Assembly (NCBI RefSeq): GCF_949769255.1
Contig: NZ_OX458329.1
Location: 1,798,001 to 1,862,000, forward strand
DNA length: 64,000 bases
Origin: Mobiluncus massiliensis
Lineage (GTDB): Bacteria > Actinomycetota > Actinomycetes > Actinomycetales > Actinomycetaceae
Direction: 5' to 3'
The notes beneath the pieces were generated by a model, which saw nothing but the letters and a program-made list of their open reading frames with translations, was not told where the DNA came from and did no database searches. This document shows, piece after piece, positions 1 through 8,946 of this stretch. The position numbers and the translations under genes are program-made. The stretch's first letter is position 1, and every line of letters begins with the position of its first letter.

Positions 1-114
1 GTGACCCACCAAGCCAACAATCTCACCGGGATGAATTTTGATAGAGACGCCTGCGAGAGCAGGCACCGAAGAATAATATTTCGCAATATTTCGCGCTTCG
101 AATACTTCCATCAT
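1..114 (-). CDS. Sugar ABC transporter ATP-binding protein, N-terminal fragment (cut by window edge)
   Basis: Only the first 38 codons lie in the window; the gene runs off the left edge. The fragment begins MMEVFEARNIAKYY and reaches the approach to the Walker A loop (GEIVGLVGH), as at the start of RbsA/XylG/MglA ATPases. Two ATG codons are adjacent (114 and 111). A GGAAGGAG ribosome site lies about ten bases upstream. It follows the binding protein and permease genes on the same strand with a 48-base gap, so it is probably the energising subunit of that importer. Family level is firm; the sugar is not known. Confidence 0.85.
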   Translation of the reverse strand, partial: MMEVFEARNIAKYYSSVPALAGVSIKIHPGEIVGLVGH

Positions 115-162
115 CGCAGGCGTCTCCTTCCTTCTCGATGAAGGTTTACTGATTGGTTATTA

Positions 163-1164
163 TTAGCCGACTTCACCGGGAGCGGGTGTTTGGCCCTTAG
201 TGAACAACTTCAGGGGCCGAAGAATGTTTTCTTCCACCTCAGCTCCACCTATATAAGTCTTAATCTGCTGTACGGTACGACGACCGTAGTCTTCTGGTTC
301 CTGAGCCACACAGGCAGGATAGGCATCGTCTGTCTGCATTTCAGACGCACAGAATCCGTACACCTTAATATCCTTACCAGAGGCTTTCACCGCTTCCACA
401 GCACCTTGTGCAGCAGGACCCGTGGACGCAAAGATTACGCTGATTCCGGGATTCCCCTGCAGCATCTCAGAGGTCACATTTAGAGAGTCTGTGAGCTTCA
501 CGTTGCCATCGACTTCTGCTACCACCTTGGCGTTGGGATTCTTTGCAATTGCTTTCTTAAAGCCTTCGTCGCGTTCTACCACTACGACCTCATCAGGTTC
601 GGTGACAAAGCCGATTTCCATTGCGGTGTCGGCACCCAGATCTTTCATAATCTGCTCAGCCATCTGAGCTCCACCAGCTGCGTTATCGGCCCCCAAATAC
701 TGAATTACGGATGCCCCTTGCGCTTTCAAAGCATCGGGATCAGCCGAGATATTAACGGTAAACACCGGTACGCCCTTATCATTTGCGGCCTTGACAATAG
801 CCGCGGCCGGTTCAGATTTAACCGGGTTCAGCGCCAAGGCACAGGGATTCTTACCTAGCATAGCTTGAGCTTGAGCCAGCTGATTGGCATCGTCGTCATT
901 TGCAATTTGAACTTCGACTTTGAAGCCATTCTTGGAGCCCTCGTCTTCGAAGCCTTCCTTCATGGCTACGTAGTAGGGATTTGTCTGGTTAGGCAAAAGT
1001 ACTGCCAAATAGGGATTGTCTCCCTTGCAGGCTGCAGGAATAGACGCTGCCCCATTATCCTTTTCGGAACTTGCAGAAGTTCCGGTATCCAGCGCATTGC
1101 TGCAGGCAGATAAAGCGAAGGCGGCAAGTGCTCCCACGCCTAAGGTTGCCAGAATTTTTTTCAT
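163..1164 (-). CDS. Sugar ABC transporter substrate-binding lipoprotein (ribose/xylose type)
   Basis: This 333-residue protein has a lipoprotein signal peptide ending in LSAC, with the lipidated cysteine at residue 21. A Ser/Ala-rich linker follows, then a periplasmic-binding-protein fold of the RbsB/XylF class, with NQTNPYYVAMKEGFEDE early in the mature domain. It would sit on the outer face of the membrane and deliver a pentose or related sugar to the permease encoded just upstream; the two genes are 2 bases apart. The operon starts with a xylulokinase, so xylose, xylulose or a related pentose is the likeliest ligand. That is inferred from context, because specificity cannot be read from the sequence. 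Confidence 0.9.
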   Translation of the reverse strand: MKKILATLGVGALAAFALSACSNALDTGTSASSEKDNGAASIPAACKGDNPYLAVLLPNQTNPYYVAMKEGFEDEGSKNGFKVEVQIANDDDANQLAQAQAMLGKNPCALALNPVKSEPAAAIVKAANDKGVPVFTVNISADPDALKAQGASVIQYLGADNAAGGAQMAEQIMKDLGADTAMEIGFVTEPDEVVVVERDEGFKKAIAKNPNAKVVAEVDGNVKLTDSLNVTSEMLQGNPGISVIFASTGPAAQGAVEAVKASGKDIKVYGFCASEMQTDDAYPACVAQEPEDYGRRTVQQIKTYIGGAEVEENILRPLKLFTKGQTPAPGEVG

Positions 1165-1166
1165 TT

Positions 1167-2243
1167 CTATCCTTCTTTCAGTGAGGGTTGTGTTTTCTGA
1201 TCATCTTTTACACTCGTTGAGTGTTCAAGCATTTTGTCTCCTTGTGCAGGAGAATCTGGAGTCGTTGCGGAGCCACTAGGTTTCATAAAGTGCTGAAGCA
1301 AACGGCGTATCGAGAAGCCTCTGCGATTTGTGTCGATAAGCACACCAATCAAGATAATTACGCCAATAACCAAAGGTTGCCAGTAAGAAGACACTCCTAT
1401 GACATTCATGCCATTTGAGACCTCGGCGATGAGCAGCGCTCCCAAAAAAGCACCGGGAATTGAGCCGACCCCGCCAAAAAGTGAAACCCCGCCGACCACA
1501 GCTGATGCGATTGAATAGAACTGTTCAGTTCCAGAACCTGCCGTGGGATACCCCACCATCAGACGCGAAGCGGTGATAATACCACCACAAGCTGCAGTCA
1601 CACCTGAGATTACGTAAACCAAGACAGTAATCTTGGCAACGTTAATACCAGCCAAGCGAGATGTTGCCGGGTTGCCACCAACTGCATAAATGTGTACGCC
1701 AGTGGCGGTATGTCGAAGGAACAACGCACAAAGGACAGCTGCAATCAGCACCATAACCACAGGTATCGGGATTCCAAATAGACGCCCGCGGCCGAAAATC
1801 GCAAACATGGGGTCAGAAACGGTAACCGATTTTGCGTCGGTGAGAATCTTCGGAATCGACGCCGAAATGCCAAAAGTCGCGAAGGTGACGATAAAAGGCG
1901 GCATCTTGCCCCAATACACCATCGCCCCGTTGAACAGTCCCACGCCAACACCCACAAGTATGGCGATGAGAGCCGCTGCCCACCAAGGAACGCCGGATTG
2001 CATCGCCATTGCTGCGATGACCCCGGTCAAGGCGATGTTAGACCCTACAGACAGGTCGATACCACCTGTTAGCAGTACAAAAGTTTGGCCTAAGGCCAAA
2101 AACAACACCACAGAACCATTGAGGAATAGCACTTCCAGGTTATCTAAGGTGCGAAAAGCCGGGGAGATGATACCCATGATGATACCCACAGCCAGGACCA
2201 CCCCGGCAACTCCCAGCTCCTGCGGTAGACGAAATTTTTTCAT
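1167..2243 (-). CDS. Sugar ABC transporter permease (RbsC/XylH type)
   Basis: The product is a 358-residue polytopic membrane protein. I chose the ATG at 2243 (MKKFRLPQELG) because a GGAG site lies before it and the upstream reading frame belongs to the kinase gene. The motif LTGGIDLSVGSNIALTG is typical of the CUT2 permease family, and hydrophobic segments run from about residue 10 to 310. The C-terminus carries an unusual hydrophilic tail of some 45 residues, rich in Ser, Asp and Lys. The gene starts 5 bases after the kinase stop and ends 2 bases before the binding-protein start, so the three are almost certainly one transcript. Confidence 0.9.
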   Translation of the reverse strand: MKKFRLPQELGVAGVVLAVGIIMGIISPAFRTLDNLEVLFLNGSVVLFLALGQTFVLLTGGIDLSVGSNIALTGVIAAMAMQSGVPWWAAALIAILVGVGVGLFNGAMVYWGKMPPFIVTFATFGISASIPKILTDAKSVTVSDPMFAIFGRGRLFGIPIPVVMVLIAAVLCALFLRHTATGVHIYAVGGNPATSRLAGINVAKITVLVYVISGVTAACGGIITASRLMVGYPTAGSGTEQFYSIASAVVGGVSLFGGVGSIPGAFLGALLIAEVSNGMNVIGVSSYWQPLVIGVIILIGVLIDTNRRGFSIRRLLQHFMKPSGSATTPDSPAQGDKMLEHSTSVKDDQKTQPSLKEG

Positions 2244-2248
2244 CTCGC

Positions 2249-3703
2249 TTACTCCAATTCTAACTGTGTCGTATCGGCGTAAAGGCCATTGACTTCTTGA
2301 TAGCGTTCCATAATAAAAGGTTGCGGTTGCGCGGTATATGAGGAGGTCAACCGGGGCGACCAGACGGGTGGACGAGTTCCTCCGTTGAGAACCCAAGCGG
2401 CCTGGCGTGCGGCGCCATCGGCCACGTATTCCCCAGTCTCCGGTATTGTGACCTTTACCCCTAAGACAGACGGGGCAATACGCCTCACTGCCTCAGACTT
2501 TGCCCCACCGCCAATTAGGGAAACTGCGTTGACTTCCACGCCTAATCTCTTGAAGATTTCGAGGCCGTATCCCACTAGGCACAGCATCCCTTCCACTGCC
2601 GCTCGAGCAATATTTGACGCGGTCAAGTTATCTCCTCGAATGCCCAAGAGAGAGCCGGTAGCTAACGGTGCATTCGGAGTACGTTCGCCGGTGAGATAAG
2701 GAACCATCACCAAACCTTCAGACCCTGGAGGTGCGCTCAGTGCAAATTCAGAAAACCTCTCATAATTGACGCCTAAGGCCGCCGCCGTAGTATCAAGCAC
2801 TCGAGACGCGTTGAGCGTGCACACCAACGGAAGGTAATTGCCGGTTGCATCAGCGAAACCAGTAACTTCACCGATTTCATCACAAGTGGGTTTTTTCGAG
2901 ACTAAGGAGACGACACCTGAGGTACCCAGAGAAATGATGACATGACCAGGTTTCTGGTCAAGACCAAGAGCAGCTCCGGCGTTGTCCCCAGCTCCGGGAC
3001 CAACAAGCATTTCATGACCTAGCACGCTGAACTCCCCGACAGGAGTATGGGGACCGAGAACTTTCGGAAGAACCAAGTCTGCGCCGGATTTGCCTGCAGC
3101 TAACTCCAAAATGTCAGGTAAGTAGACATTTTCCACCGGGTCAAAGTAGCCGGTGCCCGATGCATCTGACCTATCAGTCACCAAATCCGTGATTTTGTTC
3201 CTCTTGGTGATTTTCCAGGTCAGGTAGTCATGAGGAAGGGCGATAGCACGAGTTCGGGAGAGATTTTCCGGTTCGTTCACCGCGAGATGACGCAACTTAC
3301 TGACGGTGAGTGATGAAACCGGTACTGAACCCGTCTTTGCCACCCAGGCTTTCCGTCCTGCAGTATCATCTCCCCGCCCTAACTCTGTGATTAAGTCCTT
3401 GGCGTCAGCTCCCGCGCTGGTATCATTCCAGAGCACAGCATCACGAACGACTTCGCCGTTTTCATCCAAAGTAACCAGACCATGCTGCTGACCCGCTACT
3501 GAAATAGCGCAGATATCTTCTAAGCCTCCAGCCTGCTGTACCGCTTCGTCGAAGGCCCGCACCCACACCGCAGGATTGACTGTGGTCCCGGTACGATGAA
3601 AAGCCATTCCAGAACGCACCAGTACACCGGTGTCAGCGTCACGAATCATGATTTTGCATGACTGTGTCGAGGAATCTATTCCTGCTACCAACCGGTTACT
3701 CAC
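2249..3703 (-). CDS. xylB: Xylulokinase (FGGY carbohydrate kinase)
   Basis: The protein is an FGGY-family kinase that phosphorylates D-xylulose to xylulose 5-phosphate in the cytoplasm. It has the N-terminal phosphate-binding motif AGIDSSTQ (residues 7-14), AGQQHG (70-75) and LPHDYLTWK in domain I, and GGGAKSEAVRR in domain II. The 484-residue length is normal. Start choice: GTG at 3703 has GAGG six bases upstream; ATG at 3715 is the alternative. Starts further up are excluded because they overlap the promoter -10. It is the first gene of the sugar transport operon. No xylose isomerase gene is visible here. Another ketopentose substrate cannot be excluded. Confidence 0.88.
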   Translation of the reverse strand: MSNRLVAGIDSSTQSCKIMIRDADTGVLVRSGMAFHRTGTTVNPAVWVRAFDEAVQQAGGLEDICAISVAGQQHGLVTLDENGEVVRDAVLWNDTSAGADAKDLITELGRGDDTAGRKAWVAKTGSVPVSSLTVSKLRHLAVNEPENLSRTRAIALPHDYLTWKITKRNKITDLVTDRSDASGTGYFDPVENVYLPDILELAAGKSGADLVLPKVLGPHTPVGEFSVLGHEMLVGPGAGDNAGAALGLDQKPGHVIISLGTSGVVSLVSKKPTCDEIGEVTGFADATGNYLPLVCTLNASRVLDTTAAALGVNYERFSEFALSAPPGSEGLVMVPYLTGERTPNAPLATGSLLGIRGDNLTASNIARAAVEGMLCLVGYGLEIFKRLGVEVNAVSLIGGGAKSEAVRRIAPSVLGVKVTIPETGEYVADGAARQAAWVLNGGTRPPVWSPRLTSSYTAQPQPFIMERYQEVNGLYADTTQLELE

Positions 3704-3770
3704 GTTCCACCTCATCGTGTCACTAGACTCTGAGCATCGCCGCCCAGAGCTACCTTTTGTTGCACTATGC

Positions 3771-3800
3771 ACGTTAGCACCCTCTGGTAAATCCTGTCAA
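3771..3800 (-). promoter_or_regulatory. Probable promoter of the xylB transport operon
   Basis: On the minus strand a perfect -35 TTGACA (3795-3800) is followed after 18 bases by TAACGT (3771-3776). Transcription would start near 3764, about 50 to 60 bases before the likely kinase start. This fits the start choice made for xylB. Confidence 0.6.
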
Positions 3801-3930
3801 GCGTCTTTTATAACTTTTTCTAAACACGAGATTTACCCAACTTTTCCCAGAGTTTAGGGTTGATTCCCTGAAAAGGCTTTGGTTTCGCTCACAAACAGTG
3901 TGAAAAAACCCTCCCTTGCCTGGACGTTAA

Positions 3931-3945
3931 GTTGCTTTCAGCAAC
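3931..3945. promoter_or_regulatory. Palindrome between xylB and the ROK gene, candidate operator
   Basis: GTTGCT-TTC-AGCAAC is a perfect inverted repeat. With one unpaired base it extends outward to GTTAA...TTAAC-like ends (TTAAGTTGCT / AGCAACTAA). The overall shape recalls the AT-flanked dyads bound by XylR-type ROK repressors. It lies 73 bases upstream of the ROK start chosen here and about 130 bases upstream of the xylB -35, so it could serve auto-regulation or divergent control. Confidence 0.45.
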
Positions 3946-4017
3946 TAACACTCTTTGAACTTGAGTGGAGAAAGACTAATTTGGGTTATGATTGTCCCAG
4001 ATGACAAGGGAGTCAAC

Positions 4018-5316
4018 TTGAGTAGAGCAGCCAAATCGAAACAACCGTCCTTGCAGTCCTCGGATCACGAAGTTCCCGGAATGCGGGCGGAATCCTTGCG
4101 TAATCATAATCTGCAACTGCTGGCCTATCGCATCGTTACCGGCTCTGAAGTCATGTCTCGAGCCGACCTTGCAAATGAGACAGGACTCAACCGCTCAACT
4201 GTAACCAGGCTCATAGAACGTCTCATCGACTTCGGCATCATCAAAGAAGGCTCTACCCGAATCGGACCTTCCGGCAGACCTTCCATTATGTTGACTCCCG
4301 CCAGACGTACTCACGGGAGCATTGGAGCCGAAGTTGGTCAAGATTACATCAGTGCCTGCGTGATGGATTTGCGCGGAAACATCATTGCCGAACAATTTGA
4401 CCAAGTTGACGTGCCCGCCTACTCACCTCAGAGCACACTTGGAAAACTTGCATCTATGGTGAACGAGTTAACTACCCAGATACAACGCTCTGGTTTGTCT
4501 CTGTGCGGGATTACTTGTGGATTCTCGGGAATTATTTCATCCTCAACCAGTAACTTGCACATGTTGCCTCATTTGGGGTGGAGAAACATTGATCTGGAGA
4601 AAAACTTCCGCTCGAAGCTCAATACCCAGGTACCGGTTGACTACCAGAATACAGCAAATCTTTCTGCGTTAGCCGAGAGTATAGCTCGGCAAAAAACCGG
4701 GCAGGAGCTCAGCGATTTTATTTTTATTTCGCAAAATAGCGCAATCGGTTCTGCTCTGGTACTCGATGGAAAAGTTTCTTCGGGGTTGCATGGATGGGCC
4801 GGTGAAATTGCACATATCGCAGTCAGCGATGAAGATCGGCCCTGCGATTGTGGAGCAGTGGGTTGTTTAGACGCGTATATAGACAAAGCGAACCTTCTGG
4901 ACCGAGCCGGCTTACCAGCAAATTCACCGTGGGAACAACTCTTTGCGAGCTTACACAAGGGCAATTCCCAAGCGACCGAAGCGGTAAGGCTTTGTGGGAT
5001 ATATCTGGGACGCGCTCTATCCACCTATATCAACCTGGTTGATGTCACCACCATCGTCCTGGGCGGAGTGTTGAAAAAATTACTTCCCTATTACGAAGAC
5101 GCACTTCGCGATGAGCTTACCCGTCGCGCATTGTGCTCTAAGTGGATGGAAATCAACTTACAAGAATCAATTGTTAAGGAAGGTTCTTCTCTGCAGGGTG
5201 CGGCTTGGAATTCTTTGCTGCACTTCCTCAGTGCCCCAGAATCTTGGCAATGTCCTACCGATATTGCCTTGTCTTATTTCCCGGTTGATGAAACACCGAC
5301 AACTTTCATCGACTGA
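4018..5316 (+). CDS. ROK-family transcriptional regulator (XylR/NagC type)
   Basis: The protein has an N-terminal winged helix (SRADLANETGLNRSTVTRL) and a ROK sugar-kinase-like domain with the zinc motif CDCGAVGCLDAY. It probably represses the divergent sugar operon until the sugar or its phosphate binds. I chose TTG at 4018 because AAGGGAG lies five bases before it. TTG at 3955 or 3961 and ATG at 3988 are in the same frame and would add up to 21 residues. At 432 residues it has the usual regulator length rather than that of a free-standing ROK kinase. The target is inferred from adjacency. Confidence 0.87.
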   Translation: MSRAAKSKQPSLQSSDHEVPGMRAESLRNHNLQLLAYRIVTGSEVMSRADLANETGLNRSTVTRLIERLIDFGIIKEGSTRIGPSGRPSIMLTPARRTHGSIGAEVGQDYISACVMDLRGNIIAEQFDQVDVPAYSPQSTLGKLASMVNELTTQIQRSGLSLCGITCGFSGIISSSTSNLHMLPHLGWRNIDLEKNFRSKLNTQVPVDYQNTANLSALAESIARQKTGQELSDFIFISQNSAIGSALVLDGKVSSGLHGWAGEIAHIAVSDEDRPCDCGAVGCLDAYIDKANLLDRAGLPANSPWEQLFASLHKGNSQATEAVRLCGIYLGRALSTYINLVDVTTIVLGGVLKKLLPYYEDALRDELTRRALCSKWMEINLQESIVKEGSSLQGAAWNSLLHFLSAPESWQCPTDIALSYFPVDETPTTFID

Positions 5317-5370
5317 GGCAAAATTACGATCAAAATCGAGTATTCGTTTCTCCTCGTGATTCTCATCTGC

Positions 5371-5405
5371 ATAAAAAGGAGGGGAACCCAGGCGGGCTCC
5401 CCTCC
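5371..5405 (-). terminator. Rho-independent terminator of fba
   Basis: GGAGGGGA (from 5378) pairs with TCCCCTCC (ending at 5405), with further partial pairing toward the loop. On the minus strand the stem is followed by TTTTTAT. It lies 17 bases past the aldolase stop codon and may also limit read-through from the convergent ROK gene. Confidence 0.75.
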
Positions 5406-5421
5406 GTAAGACAGACGCGGT

Positions 5422-6447
5422 TTACTTCATCTTGGTCCCGACCGAACCCAGACGCTCGCAAGCCTCAACGACGCGCGCGGCCATCCCGGCTTCTGCCGCC
5501 TTGCCCCAAGCACGCGGGTCGTACTGCTTCTTAATGCCGACTTCGCCGTCAACCTTTAGCACGCCCTCGTAGTTCTTCATCATGAAGTCCACGACCGGAC
5601 GAGTGAACGCATACTGGGTATCGGTGTCAACGTTCATCTTGATGACGCCGTTGGCCACAGCGGTGGCGATTTCCTCGGCCGAGGAGCCGGAGCCGCCGTG
5701 CATCACCAGGTCGAACGGGCGGTTGCCGGCGTTGAAGTGCGCACCGACTTCCTCCTGAATGGTGCCCAGAAGTTCGGGACGCAACTTGACGTGACCCGGC
5801 TTGTACACGCCGTGGACGTTGCCGAAGGTCAAAGCGGTCAGGTACTGGCCGTTTTCGCCCAAGCCCAGCGCTTCGACAGTCTTAATGCCGTCCTCGGTGG
5901 TGGTGTAGAGCTTTTCGTTGATTTCTCCGACAACGCCGTCTTCTTCGCCGCCGACGACGCCGATTTCCACCTCGAGGATGGTCTTGGCCGCAGCCGCCTT
6001 GGGCAACAGACGCTTGGCGACTTCGAGGTTCTTTGCCAGGGGAATGGAAGAACCGTCAAACATGTGAGACTGATAGAACGGCAGGCGGCCGGCCTTCACT
6101 TCCTCGATTTCCAGGTCGATGAGCGCTTCGGTCCAGGAGGCCAGCTTGTCCTCAGTGCAGTGGTCGGTGTGAATAGCCACGTTAACCGGGTAATTCTGAG
6201 CAACTTCACGAACATAAGCCGCCATAGCCAGCGAACCCGCCACGCGATCCTTAATCGTTGAGCCAGACCAGTATTCTGCACCGCCCACGGACACCTGAAT
6301 GATGCCGTCAGATTCGGCTTCGGCGAAACCACGCAGGGCAGCGGTCAGCGTCTGCGAGGAAGTCACGTTGATAGCCGGGTAGGCGAACTTGTTTTCCTTG
6401 GCACGCTTCAGCATTTCCTTATAAACTTCGGGGGTTGCAAGAGCCAC
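5422..6447 (-). CDS. fba: Fructose-bisphosphate aldolase, class II
   Basis: This zinc-dependent glycolytic and gluconeogenic enzyme splits fructose 1,6-bisphosphate into glyceraldehyde 3-phosphate and dihydroxyacetone phosphate in the cytoplasm. The metal and catalytic motif AIHTDHCTED lies near residues 90-100, and the phosphate-binding segments HGGSGSSAEEI and NVDTDTQYAF follow. The 341-residue length is normal for actinobacterial Fba. The start is GTG at 6447, with AAAGGAG seven bases upstream. It appears to be a single-gene unit ending at its own terminator. Confidence 0.96.
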   Translation of the reverse strand: MALATPEVYKEMLKRAKENKFAYPAINVTSSQTLTAALRGFAEAESDGIIQVSVGGAEYWSGSTIKDRVAGSLAMAAYVREVAQNYPVNVAIHTDHCTEDKLASWTEALIDLEIEEVKAGRLPFYQSHMFDGSSIPLAKNLEVAKRLLPKAAAAKTILEVEIGVVGGEEDGVVGEINEKLYTTTEDGIKTVEALGLGENGQYLTALTFGNVHGVYKPGHVKLRPELLGTIQEEVGAHFNAGNRPFDLVMHGGSGSSAEEIATAVANGVIKMNVDTDTQYAFTRPVVDFMMKNYEGVLKVDGEVGIKKQYDPRAWGKAAEAGMAARVVEACERLGSVGTKMK

Positions 6448-6645
6448 GATTATCTCCTTTTATATAGCGTCGGATTGTCTTATGACGTGTCCCATTCTTT
6501 CACTTTTGCACACAGTTTTCGCGTCTTTCGCGGATTTCCCAGCTCGGTTTTATCGAAGCAAGGCTGGAGGGCAAAAGTCATTTGGCCCTGGCACAAGGGA
6601 GGTTGCGGCGGCGCGGCCGGACAGGCGGGTTGGTCCTAAGGAACG

Positions 6646-7215
6646 TTATGCCAGTCCCAAGTCCGCTAGACCCAGCGCCGCAAAGTAGGGATAGCCGGCA
6701 GCTTCGATTTTTTCTTTCGCCCCGGTGGCGCGGTCAACCACTACCGCCACAGCGACGATTTCGGCACCCGCAGCCTTTAAGGCTTCGGCGGCTTGAAGGG
6801 GCGAACCGCCGGTGGTCGAGGTGTCCTCCAGGACTACGACACGCTTACCCGCCACTTCCGGGCCTTCAATCTGGCGTTTCATGCCGTGGTCTTTCGCTTC
6901 TTTACGCACCACGAAAGCGTCGAGGCTCAAGCCTCGGGCCGCCGCCGCGTGCAGCATCGCCGTGGCGACCGGGTCAGCACCCATCGTCAACCCGCCCACC
7001 GCGTCGATTTCCGAAACGGGGAACCCATTTTCTTCCAGCAAATCCAGCATGACATGGCCAATCAGCGGGGCGGCCTCGTGATGCAAGGTAGCGCGGCGCA
7101 TATCGACATAAAAGTCCGATTCTTTGCCCGATGCCAGAGTAACTTTCCCGTGGACCACGGAAAGGGTTTTCACAAGTTCAGCGAGTTTGGTCAGTTGCGG
7201 ATCATTCTTTTTCAC
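6646..7215 (-). CDS. pyrE: Orotate phosphoribosyltransferase
   Basis: PyrE joins orotate to PRPP to make orotidine 5'-phosphate, the fifth step of pyrimidine synthesis. The PRPP loop VVVLEDTSTTGGS is near residues 125-137, and the catalytic region with VVRKEAKDHG comes before it. The 189-residue length is typical. The start is GTG at 7215. It lies only 23 bases from the divergent GTG start of the RNA methylase gene, without a visible ribosome site. The TATGCT hexamer just upstream suggests a leaderless transcript. PyrE beside a SpoU methylase is a pairing also known in mycobacteria. Confidence 0.95.
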   Translation of the reverse strand: MKKNDPQLTKLAELVKTLSVVHGKVTLASGKESDFYVDMRRATLHHEAAPLIGHVMLDLLEENGFPVSEIDAVGGLTMGADPVATAMLHAAAARGLSLDAFVVRKEAKDHGMKRQIEGPEVAGKRVVVLEDTSTTGGSPLQAAEALKAAGAEIVAVAVVVDRATGAKEKIEAAGYPYFAALGLADLGLA

Positions 7216-7241
7216 GCTTTAAGCATAAAGTGTAAAGCGTG
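7213..7241. promoter_or_regulatory. Divergent leaderless promoter region with inverted repeat
   Basis: CACGCTTTA (7213-7221) and TAAAGCGTG (7233-7241) form a 9-base inverted repeat, and each arm ends in the GTG start codon of one of the divergent genes. Candidate -10 boxes are TAAAGT (7226-7231, plus) and TATGCT (7222-7227, minus). Each sits about seven bases before its start codon, which predicts leaderless mRNAs in both directions from overlapping promoters. Confidence 0.5.
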
Positions 7242-7931
7242 GATGAGAGCAATAAACCGGTGGATAGTCCTGCAGACCCGGCAGATTTAGCGCCTGGAAC
7301 GGTGGGGGTGGGTCCTTGGCCGACTGATCAGCCTCTGCCGGTCGGTCCCCAATATGACCCGGAGTTGCTGCGGGACGGCGATGCCCGCAATGTGCCGGAC
7401 CACTACCGGTATTGGAGGCAGGAGGCCATCAGGGACGATTTGGACCGATTGTTACAGTCTGGACCGGGGGAACCCACGCTGGAAATCGCGATTGAGAACG
7501 TGGGTCACGATTTCAATACCGGATCCATCATCCGCACCGCGAACGGTCTGGGAGTGCGCCACGTCCACATCGTAGGCAGGCGGCGCTTTAACCGGCGCGG
7601 AGCGATGGTTACGGACCGCTACCTGCACCTGCACTACCACCCGGAGGTACGGGATCTGGTGGCGTACGCCGCCCAGCAGGAACTCACGTTAGTGGGAATG
7701 GATAATTTCCCCGGTGCCGAACCGCTGGAAACCGTTGTGCTGCCTCCGCGCACCCTGATGGTTTTCGGCGAGGAATCACAGGGCCTGACTCCTGCCATGC
7801 AAAACGTTTTGGAACGATTAGTACAGATTACGCAGTATGGTTCGACCCGGTCACTAAACGTGGGCCACGCGGCCGCCATCAGTATCTGGGCTTGGCGGCG
7901 CGCCTATCCGCCACGTCCCGACAGGTCGTAA
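7239..7931 (+). CDS. TrmH/SpoU-family RNA 2'-O-ribose methyltransferase
   Basis: The protein carries the three SPOUT motifs in order: GHDFNTGSIIRTANGLG (about residues 89-105), LMVFGEESQGL and STRSLNVGHAAAISIW at the C-terminus. These form the trefoil knot that binds S-adenosylmethionine. The substrate is a ribose in tRNA or rRNA, but which one cannot be told. The first 60 residues are a less conserved, Pro/Asp-rich extension. The start is GTG at 7239, with no Shine-Dalgarno sequence. The gene is divergent from pyrE and convergent with the serine hydrolase gene. Confidence 0.9.
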   Translation: MDESNKPVDSPADPADLAPGTVGVGPWPTDQPLPVGPQYDPELLRDGDARNVPDHYRYWRQEAIRDDLDRLLQSGPGEPTLEIAIENVGHDFNTGSIIRTANGLGVRHVHIVGRRRFNRRGAMVTDRYLHLHYHPEVRDLVAYAAQQELTLVGMDNFPGAEPLETVVLPPRTLMVFGEESQGLTPAMQNVLERLVQITQYGSTRSLNVGHAAAISIWAWRRAYPPRPDRS

Positions 7932-7971
7932 CCTCGTAATCCGCCGGGATGCGCCCCGACAATCCCGCACC

Positions 7972-8922
7972 TCACTGTTGCGCCAAGAGAGCAAGCTCGC
8001 GAATCTGGGCGTTAAGGTCGGGCCACAGCTCCTTGTGAACCGGACCAAACTTTTGCGCACCCAGGAACGCGCCCGCCGTCCCGGCCACGCGGTCCACCCA
8101 GATGAACGACCCCGACTGCCCGAAGTGGCCGATGACCTCCGGGGGGAAAGACACCGGCAAATAGTGTGGCGACTTCACGCCGTGCAACTCCACCCCGGTC
8201 GCCCAGAGGTTGTCCTTTTGCGGTCCGTATCCCGGCAGCAGTCCGCGCAGTCCGGGATGCTGCGGAGCGCAAAACCCATCGAGGTCACGCTCGGTAAAAC
8301 CGAGAACCCCCGCCTCGGGGCATAACAGTTCCCCCGCCAGGCGCGCCAAGTCGCTCACCGGGCCCACCGCACCCCACGCCGGAGAGTGCGATAAAACTGT
8401 ACCGTTCATTCCAAGAGGTTCCAAGACCGTTTCTCGCACCCAGTCCGCCCACGGTTTGCCCACGGCCTTTTCCGCCGTCGCCCCAGCCAATTCGAAGTTG
8501 TAGTTCGAGTAGATTCGCTTGGTAAACGGGGCAATTGCGCGCGCATCGGGACGAGCAATCCCGAACTCTACCCCCAGGCGAGGTTGGTCAGGCGCGGCCA
8601 TCGGCGCATCGAAAGGCAGACCGGAACAGTGCGAGAGCAAGTCCACTAGCTTCACTTCCGGATCCGCCGGGGAGCCGACCAAGGTGTGTAAAGACAGCGC
8701 GGGCGCGGCCAGGGATTGACGCCAAAATGCCACTGCGACCAAGAACTTGGTGACCGACATCCAGGGAAAAGACCGGTTGAGGTCCGCCGGGTCGGAAGCG
8801 GCTGTCCACACGTAGACATTCCCGCTGGATTGACGCGACAAAACCGCTAAGGCATAAGGAAAGTTAAAACCCTGGCGTGCCGGCAGGTGCGCCGCCTCGA
8901 GAGACCCGAATGCTACACTCAT
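7972..8922 (-). CDS. Serine hydrolase, beta-lactamase/transpeptidase-like
   Basis: This 316-residue protein has the serine-hydrolase catalytic signature SVTK (residues 56-59) and the YSN motif near residue 138, as in class C beta-lactamase-like esterases and D,D-peptidases. No signal peptide or membrane segment is visible, so it is probably cytoplasmic. That favours an esterase or peptidase role over wall synthesis or antibiotic breakdown. It lies 24 bases downstream of a TetR gene on the same strand and is probably co-transcribed with it. The actual substrate is unknown. Confidence 0.78.
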   Translation of the reverse strand: MSVAFGSLEAAHLPARQGFNFPYALAVLSRQSSGNVYVWTAASDPADLNRSFPWMSVTKFLVAVAFWRQSLAAPALSLHTLVGSPADPEVKLVDLLSHCSGLPFDAPMAAPDQPRLGVEFGIARPDARAIAPFTKRIYSNYNFELAGATAEKAVGKPWADWVRETVLEPLGMNGTVLSHSPAWGAVGPVSDLARLAGELLCPEAGVLGFTERDLDGFCAPQHPGLRGLLPGYGPQKDNLWATGVELHGVKSPHYLPVSFPPEVIGHFGQSGSFIWVDRVAGTAGAFLGAQKFGPVHKELWPDLNAQIRELALLAQQ

Positions 8923-8946
8923 CAGTTTTTGACCGACCGATACAAA

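Noticed and set aside
1690-2292. 200-codon plus-strand frame opposite the sugar permease
   Set aside because: It is an antisense shadow of the permease: Pro/Thr/Arg-rich, with no start signal.
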